Below are positions 7,660 to 17,391 of a stretch of 64,000 nucleotides of DNA, one piece after another. Origin of the DNA: Polyangia bacterium (GTDB lineage Bacteria; Myxococcota_A; Polyangia; Fen-1088). Under the pieces are notes generated by a model, which saw only the letters and a list, made by a program, of their open reading frames with translations, did not search any database and was not told the DNA's origin. The position numbers and the translations under genes are program-made. Numbering within the stretch: the first letter of the stretch is position 1; the number at the start of each line of letters is the position of its first letter. The stretch spans positions 1-64,000 of the forward strand of contig DATATI010000002.1 in NCBI GenBank assembly GCA_036268875.1, given 5' to 3'.

Positions 7660-9102
7660 CTAGCGGCGCCCGCGGCCGGCACCGCCGCCACCAAAGTGGC
7701 CACCGCCGCCACCGCTGAAGTGGCTGCCGCCGCCACCGAAGTGACTGCCGCCGAAGCCAGACGGATGGCTGTAGCCGCCAAAGGATGGCGCCACCGGGTG
7801 ATAGATCGGTGGTTGATAGATCGGCGGACGCACAAAAGGACGAGCGGCATATGGCGCAGCGTAGGATCGTGCCATCGGCGCCGAACGGTAGAGAGGGCCT
7901 TGATAGCGAGGCACGTATGAAGCGGACGGACGTCCAAACGCCGGCGTGGGTGGGCGCGCAGCTCCCGACGAAAACACCGGCGCGCGGCCGGCGGGCGCGA
8001 CGAATCCTGCTGGCCCATTTGACGACGCGCGAACGCGCGCGCCGGCTGACCAGAGCGGGCCGCCACCGGCCGCCGGCGAACGATTGCTCGGCGGAAACCG
8101 GTAGACGGGTGTTTGTTGCCTGACCGTCGCGCCGGCGGCCCACGGCCGGTTGGCCACGGCGACCCCGACATGCGGCGAAATTGCGCGCGGGGGAACCGCG
8201 TGAGGGGCCACCGCTGCGAAACGAGCAGCCGCCACCGGCGCGCCTTTCTGGTCGAACACGCGTGCCGGACCGGCGTTCACCCGCACCGGCGCGCCGTTCA
8301 TCGACAGGACACGCTGGTTCGAAACCACAGACGTACGCGCGAAAATCGCCGGCACCGCTCGCGACGACAAATAAGCCGGCTGCGTGGCGCCCAGGCGCCC
8401 GCTGGCAGTGAAACGCCACGGCGAGCGGGTGCCGAGGGGCCGGCCCAGGCCGACGCCGCGCGGAGGCAGTGGCGCCCAGCCGACGTAGCCGCCGCCGGAG
8501 CGCCACGAAACCCACGCCGGTCCCCACAGGGTTCCGGGCACCCAGCCCCAACCGCGACCACCCAGCACGGTCCAGCGCCCGTAATGAAACGGGGCCCAAC
8601 CCCAATCCCAGCCGGAAACCCAGGTCCAGCCGAACTCGGTCAGCGCCCAGTGGCCGTTGCTGGCATAGGGCGAAAAGTCGGCGCCGACAATCGACGACGA
8701 CGGCATCCACACCCGACCGTACGTGCCGTCGTCAATCCAGCTTCCGTACGGCGACAGGGCGTCGGCGAACTGACTGTACGCTTCCGGATCGTATCCATCA
8801 TCGTACGACTGAGCGACCTGATCGTCGTACGTCACGTCGGTGTCGATCGAATCGGCGTACATGTTGGGATCGTATTCTTCGCCGGGCGGCGCCTCGGGCA
8901 GGGTAGGCATCGTGTCTGACGGCGGCGGCGGCCCTGCTGGCGGCGCGGCATTCGGATCAGCCGGCGGCGGCGAGAACACCAGTGCAGGCGCGGGCGCAGT
9001 GAGCGCGGGCAGGACAGGCGCAGGTGCAGTCGGCGGCGCGGCCGCCGCGGCGGCGGTGACCACCATCAGAGCGAAGGCCGGCAATGCGCCCAAAGCTTTC
9101 AT
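7660..9102 (-). CDS. DUF6600-type exported proline/alanine-rich protein
   Basis: The 480-residue protein starts with a signal peptide (MKALGALPAFALMVV... ending in an Ala-rich cleavage region), then a long Pro/Ala stretch, then a Trp/Gly/Tyr-rich region of about 110 residues with repeated WxPxxWGW-like patterns (for example GWTWVSGWDWGWAPF and VPGTLWGPAWVSW), which is characteristic of DUF6600. The C-terminal half is low-complexity Ala/Pro/Arg, ending in His/Gly/Ser repeats (GGSHFGGGGSHF). The function of DUF6600 is unknown; a cell-envelope or matrix role is plausible. The ATG at 9102 was chosen for its signal peptide and the GGGGG purine run upstream; a longer reading frame to 9468 is non-coding in appearance. 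Confidence 0.75.
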   Translation of the reverse strand: MKALGALPAFALMVVTAAAAAAPPTAPAPVLPALTAPAPALVFSPPPADPNAAPPAGPPPPSDTMPTLPEAPPGEEYDPNMYADSIDTDVTYDDQVAQSYDDGYDPEAYSQFADALSPYGSWIDDGTYGRVWMPSSSIVGADFSPYASNGHWALTEFGWTWVSGWDWGWAPFHYGRWTVLGGRGWGWVPGTLWGPAWVSWRSGGGYVGWAPLPPRGVGLGRPLGTRSPWRFTASGRLGATQPAYLSSRAVPAIFARTSVVSNQRVLSMNGAPVRVNAGPARVFDQKGAPVAAARFAAVAPHAVPPRAISPHVGVAVANRPWAAGATVRQQTPVYRFPPSNRSPAAGGGPLWSAGARVRASSNGPAGFVAPAGRAPVFSSGAARPPTPAFGRPSASYVPRYQGPLYRSAPMARSYAAPYAARPFVRPPIYQPPIYHPVAPSFGGYSHPSGFGGSHFGGGGSHFSGGGGGHFGGGGAGRGRR

Positions 9103-9263
9103 GAATGAAAAGCCCCCTTTTTCACGGCGCCGGCGCCAGTCCCCACAACATCGACAAAGACCCGGTCCGTCCCGCGAAGTTAGTTTAGCACCAGCCCGAT
9201 CTTTTCCGGCCCTGGCGCGCCTGGCTAGATATGAGGCACCGTCCCCCAAACAATGACCGCCGA

Positions 9264-11492
9264 TTAGCGCTCGCCCGCTTCGAACCGGCGCACGTTGACC
9301 GCGCAGTGTTTGTACGCAGGCTGCCGTGAATGGGGATCGAATGCCGGGAACGTCAGGCGGTTCATGGTCTCGTCGTGCATGGGAACGAAGACCTGACCAG
9401 GCTGGACGTTGTTGGTGACAAAGGCGCGAGCCCGGATGGACCCGCGCCGCGACGAGACCTCGATCCATTCGCCGGGCGGGATCTTCAGCTTGCCGGCGTC
9501 AATGGGGTTGATCTCGACGTAGACGTCTTTGGGGTACAGCCGCCGCAGCACCGCTGATTTTTTCGTGCGCGTCTGGGTGTGCCACTGGCTGGAGCTGCCC
9601 CGGCCGGTGAGCAGCACGTACGGATATTGATCATTGGTCAGCTCGGGAGGCGGGCGCGGATCGTCGAAGACGAAGCGCGCTTTGCCGTCGGCGTGAAAGA
9701 AAACGCCGTCGCCAAACAGCCGCCGCTCGCCGTCCTCTTCGCCGACCGTCGCGCCCGCCGGCAGCGGCCACTGGATGCCGCCGGCGCGATCGATCATCGC
9801 GTAGTCGGCGATGCCGCCGATGTCGCACGGCTGGCCTTTCGAGCAGCGTTTCACGATCTGAAACACCGCTTCGGGACTGGACCAGTCACGGAACAGCTCG
9901 CCGCAGCCCCAGGCTTCGGCCACCAGGCGAAAGATTTGAAAGTCAGCCAGGGCTTCTCCCGGCGGCCGCGCCACCTTCTTCACCACGCCGATGCGCCGTT
10001 CTGAATTGACGAAGGTGCCTTCTTTTTCACCCCAGCCGGCGGCCGGCAACAACAGATGCGCCATCTGCGCCGTCTCGGTCGTGGTGTACATGTCTTGCAC
10101 CACCAGAAAATCCAGGCGCCCCAGGATCTCGTGAAAGTCGCGCTGGTTGATCCACGAATGGGCCGGGTTGGTGCCGATGATCCACAGCCCGCGGATGCGC
10201 CCGGCCAGGATCTGCTCGACGATCTGATCGTAGGCCAGGCTATTCTGCGGGGTGATGCGCTCCTCTGGCAGGCCGGTGGCGGCGGCGATCTTGCGACGGT
10301 CGTCGGCATCGGTGAAGTCGTGCCCGCCCAGTAAATTTGTGGTGTTCGAAAAAAGCCGCGACCCCATGGCGTTGCACTGCCCGGTGATCGAGTTGGCGCC
10401 GCTGCCCGTCCGCCCGATGTGTCCGCCCATCAGCGCCAGGTTGATGATCGCCTGCGCCGTGCGCACCGCTTCGTGACCCTGGTTGACGCCCATGGTCCAC
10501 CAGAACGAAACCCGCCGTTCCGGACGCAGCAGCGCCGTCACGTCGAGGATCTGGCTTTCCGACAGTCCGGTCTCCGCCACCACCCGCGGCAACGGAAACG
10601 ACGCCAGGTGCCGCCGAAAGTCGGCATAGCCGACGGTCGAGCGTTCAATGAACGCTTCGTCCACCCAACCATGATCGACGGCGATTCGTGCCAGGCCGTA
10701 CAGCAACACCAGATCCGACTTTGGCCGCAGTGGCAAGTGATGGGTGGCGGCCATCGCCGTCTCGGTCTTGCGCGGATCAATGACGACAATGGCCGGCTTG
10801 CGTTTGTTCCGGCAGATGCGCTCCCACATGATCGGGTGGGCGATGCACAGGTTTGATCCGACCAGCACGATGACGTCGGACTCTTCAAAGTCGGCGTACG
10901 AAAATGGCGGGGCGTCGAAGCCGAACGCCTGCTTGTACGCGGTCGCGGCGGTGGCCATGCACTGGCGTGTGTTGCCGTCGCCGTGAACCATCCCCATGCC
11001 GAACTTGGCCACCGCGCCCAGCAAGGCCATCTCTTCGGTGACGATCTGGCCGCTTGAGAGAAAGGCCACCGCCGCGTCGCCGTGCTTGGCCTGGATGGCC
11101 TTGAAGCGGGAGACCATCGTTTCCAGAGCCGCTTCCCAGGTCGTCGGTTCCAGCTTGCCGCGTTTTCCGCGCAGCAGCGGGGTGGTGGCGCGATCAGGCG
11201 CGGCCAGAGGGGCCAGCGCTTGCCACCCTTTCGGGCAGGCCATGCCCAGGTTCACCGGATAGTCCGTGGTAGGCGAAAGATTGACCGCCGCGCCGTCTTT
11301 CATGTGCACGGTCAAGCTGCAACCGGTGGAACAAAATCCGCACACCATGGTCGTGGTGGCGTCGGGGCGCAGGCGCGACGGAACCTGGCCCAGGCCGAAA
11401 CGACCGGGCGACTGCAAAAGATCGCGGGTCAGCGGCCCCTGACGATCATAGAGCGCCCGCCGCGCCAGCGCGCGCAGCTTGTCGACGGCCAT
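9264..11492 (-). CDS. nasA: Assimilatory nitrate reductase catalytic subunit (molybdopterin)
   Basis: The 742-residue protein is a bis-MGD molybdoenzyme of the NasA/NarB group. The N terminus binds a [4Fe-4S] cluster through C51, C54, C58 and C86. The block [12 protein letters not shown] puts Cys178 where nitrate reductases have the molybdenum-ligating cysteine, which separates it from DMSO reductases (Ser). The C-terminal dinucleotide-binding domain ends with [14 protein letters not shown], a typical NarB/NasA ending. It reduces nitrate to nitrite in the cytoplasm; its likely electron donor is the DmsB/DmsC fusion encoded just upstream. Its ATG shares one base with that gene's stop (TGATG), indicating coupled translation, and it is the last gene of the nirBD operon. 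Confidence 0.88.
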   Translation of the reverse strand: MAVDKLRALARRALYDRQGPLTRDLLQSPGRFGLGQVPSRLRPDATTTMVCGFCSTGCSLTVHMKDGAAVNLSPTTDYPVNLGMACPKGWQALAPLAAPDRATTPLLRGKRGKLEPTTWEAALETMVSRFKAIQAKHGDAAVAFLSSGQIVTEEMALLGAVAKFGMGMVHGDGNTRQCMATAATAYKQAFGFDAPPFSYADFEESDVIVLVGSNLCIAHPIMWERICRNKRKPAIVVIDPRKTETAMAATHHLPLRPKSDLVLLYGLARIAVDHGWVDEAFIERSTVGYADFRRHLASFPLPRVVAETGLSESQILDVTALLRPERRVSFWWTMGVNQGHEAVRTAQAIINLALMGGHIGRTGSGANSITGQCNAMGSRLFSNTTNLLGGHDFTDADDRRKIAAATGLPEERITPQNSLAYDQIVEQILAGRIRGLWIIGTNPAHSWINQRDFHEILGRLDFLVVQDMYTTTETAQMAHLLLPAAGWGEKEGTFVNSERRIGVVKKVARPPGEALADFQIFRLVAEAWGCGELFRDWSSPEAVFQIVKRCSKGQPCDIGGIADYAMIDRAGGIQWPLPAGATVGEEDGERRLFGDGVFFHADGKARFVFDDPRPPPELTNDQYPYVLLTGRGSSSQWHTQTRTKKSAVLRRLYPKDVYVEINPIDAGKLKIPPGEWIEVSSRRGSIRARAFVTNNVQPGQVFVPMHDETMNRLTFPAFDPHSRQPAYKHCAVNVRRFEAGER

Positions 11493-13192
11493 CAGCCTTG
11501 CGCTCCCGGCATGCGCGACGGGGGCGCCGACCGGAAGAACAGCGAGCGTTCGATCAACTCCCCGATGAAGAGCAGCAGCGCGACGGCCGCCGCGCCCGCC
11601 ACCGACGGCGCCGCGCCGGCGCCCAGCAGCAGCGCGGGCAACACGATGCCGCCCAGCCCACCGACGGCGAAACGCACCACTGTGGGCCCGCGCAGGGCCC
11701 CCACCATCAGCAGGGCCACGCGCTTCCAGGTGGTGTGCGGGCGGCTCCACAGATGGCGAAACACCGACGCCTCGAAGGCCAGCTTCAGCGCCGAGCCGAC
11801 GATGACGATCTTCAGCAACACAACGGCGCCGGGCGCGCTGACCCCCAGCGCCGCGTCGGTGACCAGCGCGGCGGCGACGCCCAGAATCACGCCGCTGACC
11901 AAGAATTTGAAGGCGGTCGCCGGGCCGCCCCACTGCGCCCGTCGCGTGGCCGCGTAGATCATCACCGAGCACGCCACGCCCCCTGCCCCTGCGGCGACCG
12001 CCGCCAGCTCCCAGACGCTGCGCCAGCGCGCCAGCAGCGCCAACCCCGGCAAGGGAATGCGCGCCGGCACCAGCGATGCCGCGTAGAGCGCCGCCGTCGT
12101 GGCGAACAGACCGAAGGCGACGATCTCCCGGCTCATCCACGAGGTGGCAAAACCCAACACGGCGCGAAAGGCGAACTGCGGCCGGCCAAGGTGCAGGGTC
12201 GCCGCGCCGATGGCCATCAGCGCCAGCGCCAGCGCCACCACCGCCTGCACCGCGCCCATTGCCGGGCCCTGGTGCAAGACCCGCTCTTTCACCACGTTGG
12301 TGATGAACGTGCCCACCGCCAGCTGGGTCAGCACCAGCATCACCGCCAGCGGCAAATGTCCGTGCTCGGGGCTGACGCTGTAGAAATCCGCCGGCAGCAG
12401 ATTGCGCGCCACCGGACGCGCCGTCTTGTACACAGTGGTCGGCAGGGTGTGGTCGGGCGCGGGCGCGCCGGGCAGGAACACGCCTGCCTCACTGGCCTGC
12501 ACGGCCTGCGTCTGATCGCTGATGCGGATGCGGATGGCCTGGTTCGGGCACGCCTGCACGCAGGCCGGCGCCTCACCGACGGCCAGACGATCGCTGCACA
12601 TGTCGCACTTGCGCACGATGCCCCGGCTGGCGCTGTACTTGGGCGCGTCGTACGGGCACATCAGCGTGCAGTACTGGCAGCCGATGCACTGGTCGTCCAG
12701 GTGGTGGACGATGCCGGTGACCGGATCTTTTTCGTACGCCTTGACTGGACAGCCGCGCATGCACGCCGGATCGACGCAGTGGTGGCACGACGTGGTCACG
12801 GTTTGCTGCGCCGGCGCGTCGGCGGTGCCGCCGTGAAGCAGCCCGACGGTGCGCCACACCTCGCCTTCGTCCAGGCCGTTCAGCGCGTGGCACGACGCCA
12901 CGCACGCCTTGCAGCCGGTGCAGACGTCCAGGTCGACCTCGAACGAATACTGCTGGCCGGGGCCGGGGCGATGAAACGGGATCAGATCGCGGTAGTACCG
13001 GCCCTGAGCCGGCGCCTGCCCGTCGTCGTGGTGGCGCGAGAAGCGATCGACGGCGGTCAACTGTTGTTGCTCGTGAAGGACGCGATCCAGAAACGCCGTC
13101 AGCTTGCTGGGCACGCTGCTGGCGACATCGGCGGGCGGCGCGATCCGCAAAAGCGTGCTGCGGACGGCGGTGGGACTGCTGGATGGTGGCAA
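11492..13192 (-). CDS. DmsB-DmsC fusion: four-cluster ferredoxin subunit joined to quinol-oxidising membrane anchor
   Basis: The 566-residue protein joins two normally separate subunits. Residues 85-225 carry four [4Fe-4S] motifs: C91-C94-C97-C101, C136-C139-C144-C148, C169-C172-C175-C179 and C196-C199-C211-C215, as in DmsB/NrfC. From about 285 to the end there are eight or so hydrophobic helices of the DmsC type, which oxidise menaquinol at the membrane. Residues 1-84 are an extra soluble stretch. It sits between nirD and nasA, so it probably feeds quinol electrons to the nitrate reductase in place of NADH or soluble ferredoxin. Seven bases separate it from nirD and it overlaps nasA by one base. 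Confidence 0.82.
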   Translation of the reverse strand: MPPSSSPTAVRSTLLRIAPPADVASSVPSKLTAFLDRVLHEQQQLTAVDRFSRHHDDGQAPAQGRYYRDLIPFHRPGPGQQYSFEVDLDVCTGCKACVASCHALNGLDEGEVWRTVGLLHGGTADAPAQQTVTTSCHHCVDPACMRGCPVKAYEKDPVTGIVHHLDDQCIGCQYCTLMCPYDAPKYSASRGIVRKCDMCSDRLAVGEAPACVQACPNQAIRIRISDQTQAVQASEAGVFLPGAPAPDHTLPTTVYKTARPVARNLLPADFYSVSPEHGHLPLAVMLVLTQLAVGTFITNVVKERVLHQGPAMGAVQAVVALALALMAIGAATLHLGRPQFAFRAVLGFATSWMSREIVAFGLFATTAALYAASLVPARIPLPGLALLARWRSVWELAAVAAGAGGVACSVMIYAATRRAQWGGPATAFKFLVSGVILGVAAALVTDAALGVSAPGAVVLLKIVIVGSALKLAFEASVFRHLWSRPHTTWKRVALLMVGALRGPTVVRFAVGGLGGIVLPALLLGAGAAPSVAGAAAVALLLFIGELIERSLFFRSAPPSRMPGAQG

Positions 13193-13199
13193 CCGACGC

Positions 13200-13613
13200 C
13201 TACTTGGTCACCGACGGTGAATCGAGCTGGACATCGACCTTCACTTGGACGCGTCCGTCGCGCACCCGCACCGGAAAGGCCGCCACCCGCACCGCCGCGT
13301 CGTCGAGGCAAATGCCGGTCCGCAGATCAAAGCTTTGCTTGAAGATGGGCGAGGCGATCTTCGGAACGCCGTTGCGATCGCCCATGATCCCGCGCGACAA
13401 CACCGACGCCTGGCTGAAGGGATCGATGTTGTCCAGGGCATACAGGGCGGGCGCGGTGCCTGGGCGAAAGATGGCCACCTGCCGGCGCCCCACCAGCGCG
13501 CACACCGCCGCCTTCGGGCGAATGTCGTCCAGCGCGCAGACGTCGATCCATTCCGCTTGATCCGCGACGACGTCGGCGTCCATTGCCAGCGGCAAACGGG
13601 CGGCCACGCTCAT
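13200..13613 (-). CDS. nirD: Nitrite reductase (NADH) small subunit
   Basis: The 137-residue protein has the Rieske-like fold of NirD: WIDVCALDDIRP, VAIFRP, LYALDNIDPFSQASVLSRGI, and ICLDDAAVRVAAFPVRV are all typical blocks. As usual for NirD, the Cys/His ligands of true Rieske clusters are missing (NIDPFSQA in place of CPHR), so no [2Fe-2S] cluster is expected. It partners NirB in the cytoplasmic six-electron reduction of nitrite to ammonium. Its ATG overlaps the NirB stop by four bases (ATGA). Length is slightly above the usual 105-120 residues because of about 15 extra N-terminal residues. Confidence 0.92.
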   Translation of the reverse strand: MSVAARLPLAMDADVVADQAEWIDVCALDDIRPKAAVCALVGRRQVAIFRPGTAPALYALDNIDPFSQASVLSRGIMGDRNGVPKIASPIFKQSFDLRTGICLDDAAVRVAAFPVRVRDGRVQVKVDVQLDSPSVTK

Positions 13614-16174
13614 TGCGCTCTCCGGTCGGTTTCAGCGGGGCGCACCATCGACTGTCGTTCCTCGACGGTGGCGGGGCGATGTTGCTGGCGCAGCGGCACA
13701 CGCACGATCCCCGGATCGGGCGCGTCGGAGTTCACGAAGGTGCGGAACATCTTCAGCTTGTCCGGATCGCCCAAGGTGGTCGTCCACTCGCACTGGTACG
13801 TGTCGACGACGTTCTTCATCTCGGCCTCCAGTTCGGCCGCGATACCCAGCGCGTCGTCGACCACCACCCGGCGCAAATATTCGATGCCGCCTTCGAGCTT
13901 GTTCAGCCAGGTGGCCGTGCGTTCCAGACGATCGGCGGTCCGGACATAGAACATCAGGAAGCGATCGACGTAACGAAGGACGGTGTCCTCATCGAGATCG
14001 GACGCCAGCAACTGCGCGTGCTGCGGCTTCATCCCGCCGTTGCCGCAGACGTAAAGGTTGTATCCCTTCTCGGTGGCGATGACGCCAAAGTCCTTGCCCT
14101 GGGCCTCGGCGCACTCGCGCGCGCAGCCGGACGCGGCGGCCTTCAGCTTGTGCGGGCTGCGCAGGCCCTTGTATCGGTTCTCCAGGCGAATGGCGAAGCT
14201 GACGGAATCCTGCACGCCGAACCGGCACCAGGTGCTGCCCACACACGACTTCACCGTACGCAGCGCTTTGCCGTAGGCGTGGCCGGATTCAAAGCCGGCG
14301 GCGATCAGCTGGCGCCAGATGGCCGGCAGTTGATCCAGCGTGGCGCCGAACAGATCCACCCGTTGAGCGCCGGTGATCTTCGAATAAAGTCCGAAGCGCT
14401 CGGCCACTTCACCAAGGACAATCAGCTGGCGCGGCGTGATCTCGCCGCCCGGCACGCGCGGCACCACGGAGTAGGTTCCGTCACGCTGCATGTTGGCCAG
14501 CGCGCGATCGTTGGTGTCCTGGAGGCCGGCGTGGTCGGGACCGAGAACATATTCGTTCCACAGCGACGCCAGGATCGACGCCACCGCCGGTTTGCAGATC
14601 TCGCAGCCGGCCCCTTTGCCGTGCGCCTCCGCCACCTCGTCGAAGGTGCGGTGGCGCTTCACCCGCACCAGGTGAAACAGCTCTTGCCGCGAATGGGGAA
14701 AGTGTTCGCAGATTCCGTGGTTGACGGTCACGCCGGCTTTTTTCAGCTCGACCTTCAAGATCTCGCCGACCAGCGTGGAGCACGAACCGCAGCCGCTGCC
14801 GGCCTTGGTACACTTCTTCACGCTGGGCACATCCAGAAGGTTCTTGGTGGCGATGGCCTCGCAGATCTCGCCCTTCGAGACGTTGTGGCAGCTGCAGATC
14901 AGCGCCTCGGCCGGCAGGTTCGCCGGCGACAGGCCGCCGCCGCGCGTGCTGCCTTCACGACGCGGAAGGATCAACTCGTCGGGCTCGGCGGGCAGCGCGG
15001 TGCGCGTCTGCACCATCGCCAAAAGCTGGTTGTACGCCGCCGCGTCGCCCACCAGGATGCCGCCCAGCAGTCGTTGCTTGTCGGCGCTGACCACCAGGCG
15101 CTTGTAAACGCCCGCCACCGTGTCGACCAGGCTGACGGTGTGCGCGCCGGCGTCCAGGCCGAAGGCGTCGCCAAAGCTGGCGACGTCCACGCCCAGCAGC
15201 TTCAGCTTGGTGCTCATGTCGAACGTGGTGAGGTGGCGATCGCCGCCGCCGCCCAGTTGTTCGACGGCGATCTCCGCCATGCGGTAACCGGGCGCCACCA
15301 GGCCGTACACGCGGCCGTCCCACGACGCGCACTCGCCGATGGCGAAGATGTCGGGGTCCGACGTGCGGCAGTGCTGATCGACGACGATCCCGGCGCGCGA
15401 GGCGATGGCCAAGCCGCAGGCCCGCCCGAGTTCGTCGCGCGGCCGGATGCCCGCCGAGAAGACCACCATCGCCGTGTCCAGCTGCCCGCCGTCGGCGAAC
15501 TGCAACCCGACGACGCGCCCTTCTTCGACCAGGATCCGTTTGGTCGCCATGCCGGTGTGCACGCCGACGCCCAAGGCTTCGATCCGCCGCTTCAAGACCG
15601 CGCCGCCGATCTCGTCCACCTGCAGCGGCATCAGGCGCGCCGCCATCTCCACCACATGGGTTTCGAGTCCCAGGTTCCGCAGCGCGTTCGCCGCCTCCAA
15701 GCCCAAGAGGCCTCCGCCGACCACTGCGCCCACGCTGACGTCGGCGGCGTAGGCGCGAATCGCTTCCAGATCGGCGATGGTGCGGTAGACGAAGCAACCG
15801 GCGGCCTCGCGGCCTTCCAGCGCCGGCACGAACGGATAAGAACCGGTGGCCAGCACCAGCCGGTCGTAGGGAACCGCTTGCCCCGTCGACGATCGAACGA
15901 CCTTCGCGGCGCGATCGACGGCCACCGCGTTCTGACCCACCAGTACGCGCACGCCGGCCGCGGCGTAGTGTTCTGCGGTCGCCAGCGTCAGGCCGTCGGC
16001 GCCCTGGCCTTCGAAGAACTTCGACAGGTTCACGCGGTCGTAGGCCAGCCGCGTCTCGTCGCAAAAGACGGTGACGTCCCAGCCGTCACTTTGCGGGCCA
16101 GAGGTCAGCTGATCGACGAAGCGATGGCCGACCATGCCGTTGCCCACCACCACCAGTCGCCGCCGAGAATTCAT
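13610..16174 (-). CDS. nirB: Nitrite reductase (NADH) large subunit
   Basis: The 854-residue protein has the full NirB order: FAD-binding Rossmann motif (VVGNGMVGHRF, 9-19), a second nucleotide-binding motif (VVGGGLLGLEAA, 151-162), a [2Fe-2S] BFD-like domain (C427, C429, C462, C465), and the siroheme/[4Fe-4S] site (C644, C650, C684, C688 within KSCVGSTWC and GCARECAEAQ). It takes electrons from NAD(P)H and reduces nitrite to ammonium in the cytoplasm. It is the first gene of the nirB-nirD-dmsBC-nasA operon; GGGAGATG gives a ribosome-binding site right before the start. Three regularly spaced repeats lie upstream (16212-16263). No nitrate transporter or NasT-type regulator is present in the window. 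Confidence 0.95.
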   Translation of the reverse strand: MNSRRRLVVVGNGMVGHRFVDQLTSGPQSDGWDVTVFCDETRLAYDRVNLSKFFEGQGADGLTLATAEHYAAAGVRVLVGQNAVAVDRAAKVVRSSTGQAVPYDRLVLATGSYPFVPALEGREAAGCFVYRTIADLEAIRAYAADVSVGAVVGGGLLGLEAANALRNLGLETHVVEMAARLMPLQVDEIGGAVLKRRIEALGVGVHTGMATKRILVEEGRVVGLQFADGGQLDTAMVVFSAGIRPRDELGRACGLAIASRAGIVVDQHCRTSDPDIFAIGECASWDGRVYGLVAPGYRMAEIAVEQLGGGGDRHLTTFDMSTKLKLLGVDVASFGDAFGLDAGAHTVSLVDTVAGVYKRLVVSADKQRLLGGILVGDAAAYNQLLAMVQTRTALPAEPDELILPRREGSTRGGGLSPANLPAEALICSCHNVSKGEICEAIATKNLLDVPSVKKCTKAGSGCGSCSTLVGEILKVELKKAGVTVNHGICEHFPHSRQELFHLVRVKRHRTFDEVAEAHGKGAGCEICKPAVASILASLWNEYVLGPDHAGLQDTNDRALANMQRDGTYSVVPRVPGGEITPRQLIVLGEVAERFGLYSKITGAQRVDLFGATLDQLPAIWRQLIAAGFESGHAYGKALRTVKSCVGSTWCRFGVQDSVSFAIRLENRYKGLRSPHKLKAAASGCARECAEAQGKDFGVIATEKGYNLYVCGNGGMKPQHAQLLASDLDEDTVLRYVDRFLMFYVRTADRLERTATWLNKLEGGIEYLRRVVVDDALGIAAELEAEMKNVVDTYQCEWTTTLGDPDKLKMFRTFVNSDAPDPGIVRVPLRQQHRPATVEERQSMVRPAETDRRAQ

Positions 16175-16211
16175 CTCCCTTCTGAAATACCGGCGAACGT
16201 GTTTCGTAGGC

Positions 16212-16263
16212 GTTAACGAAGCGCCCTATTGACGTAAACGACGAAACGCAGAGCTGTTAACGA
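16212..16263. promoter_or_regulatory. Three GT(T/A)AACGA repeats at 22-base spacing before nirB
   Basis: GTTAACGA occurs at 16212-16219, GTAAACGA at 16234-16241, and GTTAACGA at 16256-16263, so the copies start exactly 22 bases apart, about two helical turns. They lie 38 to 89 bases upstream of the nirB ATG (minus strand reads TCGTTAAC). The area is visibly more AT-rich than the genes. Same-face spacing suggests an array of binding sites for a regulator of the nitrate operon. The regulator is unknown. Confidence 0.5.
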
Positions 16264-16316
16264 CGGTCCGTCCTGCCGGTGTTGCGTCGTGGAGCGCGCG
16301 CTAAGAGCGAGCAAAA

Positions 16317-16802
16317 TCAGTGGTGGCCGCCGGGACCGTGCACGTGACCGTGGGCCAGCTCGTCGGCGGTGGCGTTGCGCACTTCGACCACGTCGACGGT
16401 GAAGTGCAACGTCATCCCGGCCAGCGGGTGGTTGCCGTCGACGGTCACCTGATCACCGTCGATGGCGGTGACCTCCACGACGTGCGCGCCACCAGCAAGC
16501 CAGGCCCGATAGCGACCGCCCACCTTGACCTTGCGCTTGTCGTCGACCTGCAGTTGGCGCAGCGGGATGGTCTGCCGCAACGATTCGTCACGCGCCCCGT
16601 ACCCGTCGGCCGGCGGCAACGAGACAGCCACGTTGTCGCCCGCGCTCTTTCCTTCCAGCGCGCGTTCCAGGCCGGGCACGATGTTGCCCAGGCCGTGCAA
16701 ATACGTCAGCGGGTCGGTTCCCATCGACGTGTCCAGGATCTCGCCCGCGTCGTCCTTGACCGTGTATCCGATGGTCACGGCCTTCTTCGCGCTGATTTTC
16801 AT
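16317..16802 (-). CDS. SlyD-like FKBP-type peptidyl-prolyl isomerase with His-rich tail
   Basis: The 161-residue protein fits the SlyD group: short FKBP half (KKAVTIGYTVKDDAGEILDTS), PLTYLHGLGNIVPGLERAL, an inserted flap domain (about 70-125), then NHPLAGMTLHFTVDVVEV and a C-terminal metal-binding tail rich in histidine (HGHVHGPGGHH). SlyD enzymes are cytosolic prolyl isomerases and chaperones, and they bind nickel through such tails. The ATG at 16802 was chosen because it begins exactly at the FKBP domain; a longer frame reaches 16907. It lies downstream of the nirB promoter area but on the same strand and 142 bases before nirB's start, so it is a separate unit. Confidence 0.9.
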   Translation of the reverse strand: MKISAKKAVTIGYTVKDDAGEILDTSMGTDPLTYLHGLGNIVPGLERALEGKSAGDNVAVSLPPADGYGARDESLRQTIPLRQLQVDDKRKVKVGGRYRAWLAGGAHVVEVTAIDGDQVTVDGNHPLAGMTLHFTVDVVEVRNATADELAHGHVHGPGGHH

Positions 16803-17004
16803 GGGGCGGCATGCTCGCACAGGGTCTATCCGTCGTCGATGGTGCTGGAAGATCAAAAACGACATGGGCGACGCGTCGGATTTTATTGACCAGCGCATTG
16901 GGGGCAATTAGTGCCAACAACGAAATGGTCCTGATGTAGCATTGTCTTCGACGCCGTCGCCCCGCGCGCGTCGCTCGCGCCTTAACGCCGAGCGAGGAGG
17001 AACA

Positions 17005-17391
17005 ATGGACCGTCAGAATCTGTTTCGTGCGGCGAGAAAATTGTCCGTTGCGTTGGCGCTGAGCGGCTGGGCGTGGCTGGCATTGCCGGCGACAGGACAA
17101 GCGGCGACCGGGATGCAATACGAACCGGCCAAAGGTTACCCCACGCCCACCGGCGGCGGCGGCGCCAGCGCCACCGACAGCGGCGCGACCGGTGACGACG
17201 GCGCCGCGGGCAGCACCGGCAGCGGCGGCGCCGCGGGAAACGTCGACACCCCGGCGTCGTCAGGCGGCGGGTGCGCGATCGCGGGCGAGACTTCGCTGCC
17301 AACCGGCGCGGCGTTCGGTCTGACGATCGGCCTGGCGGCGCTGGCCCGACGCCGCGCTCATCAGCGCACGCCTCAAAATTCGTCGCGCTAG
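17005..17391 (+). CDS. Small secreted Gly/Ser-rich protein with MYXO-CTERM-like tail
   Basis: The 128-residue protein has a signal peptide (hydrophobic core LSVALALSGWAWLALPA, cleavage near GQAA), a short mature part (GMQYEPAKGYPTP), a Gly/Ala/Ser/Thr/Asp-rich region, and a C-terminal sorting signal: a GGGC patch, a hydrophobic helix (AAFGLTIGLAALA) and an Arg cluster (RRR). This matches the MYXO-CTERM pattern, which is processed by a dedicated exosortase/rhombosortase-type protease and anchors proteins at the outer surface. GGAGG stands eight bases upstream of the ATG. Its TAG stop shares a CTAG palindrome with the convergent gene, which encodes another MYXO-CTERM protein. Function unknown. 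Confidence 0.72.
   Translation: MDRQNLFRAARKLSVALALSGWAWLALPATGQAATGMQYEPAKGYPTPTGGGGASATDSGATGDDGAAGSTGSGGAAGNVDTPASSGGGCAIAGETSLPTGAAFGLTIGLAALARRRAHQRTPQNSSR

Noticed and set aside
11498-13342. 614-residue open frame on the plus strand opposite the DmsB-DmsC fusion
   Set aside because: It is composed of Arg/His/Gln/Pro-rich sequence typical of a shadow frame in GC-rich DNA; the minus strand has an unmistakable iron-sulfur protein.
13583-16216. 877-residue open frame on the plus strand opposite nirB
   Set aside because: It has no domain or start signal and mirrors the nirB codon pattern; nirB is certain.
16903-16916. TGGCAC with a nearby TTGC on the minus strand before the SlyD-like gene
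   Set aside because: The spacer is three bases instead of five, so it does not fit a sigma-54 promoter. The bases form a small inverted repeat (GGCA-N5-TGCC) that may be chance.
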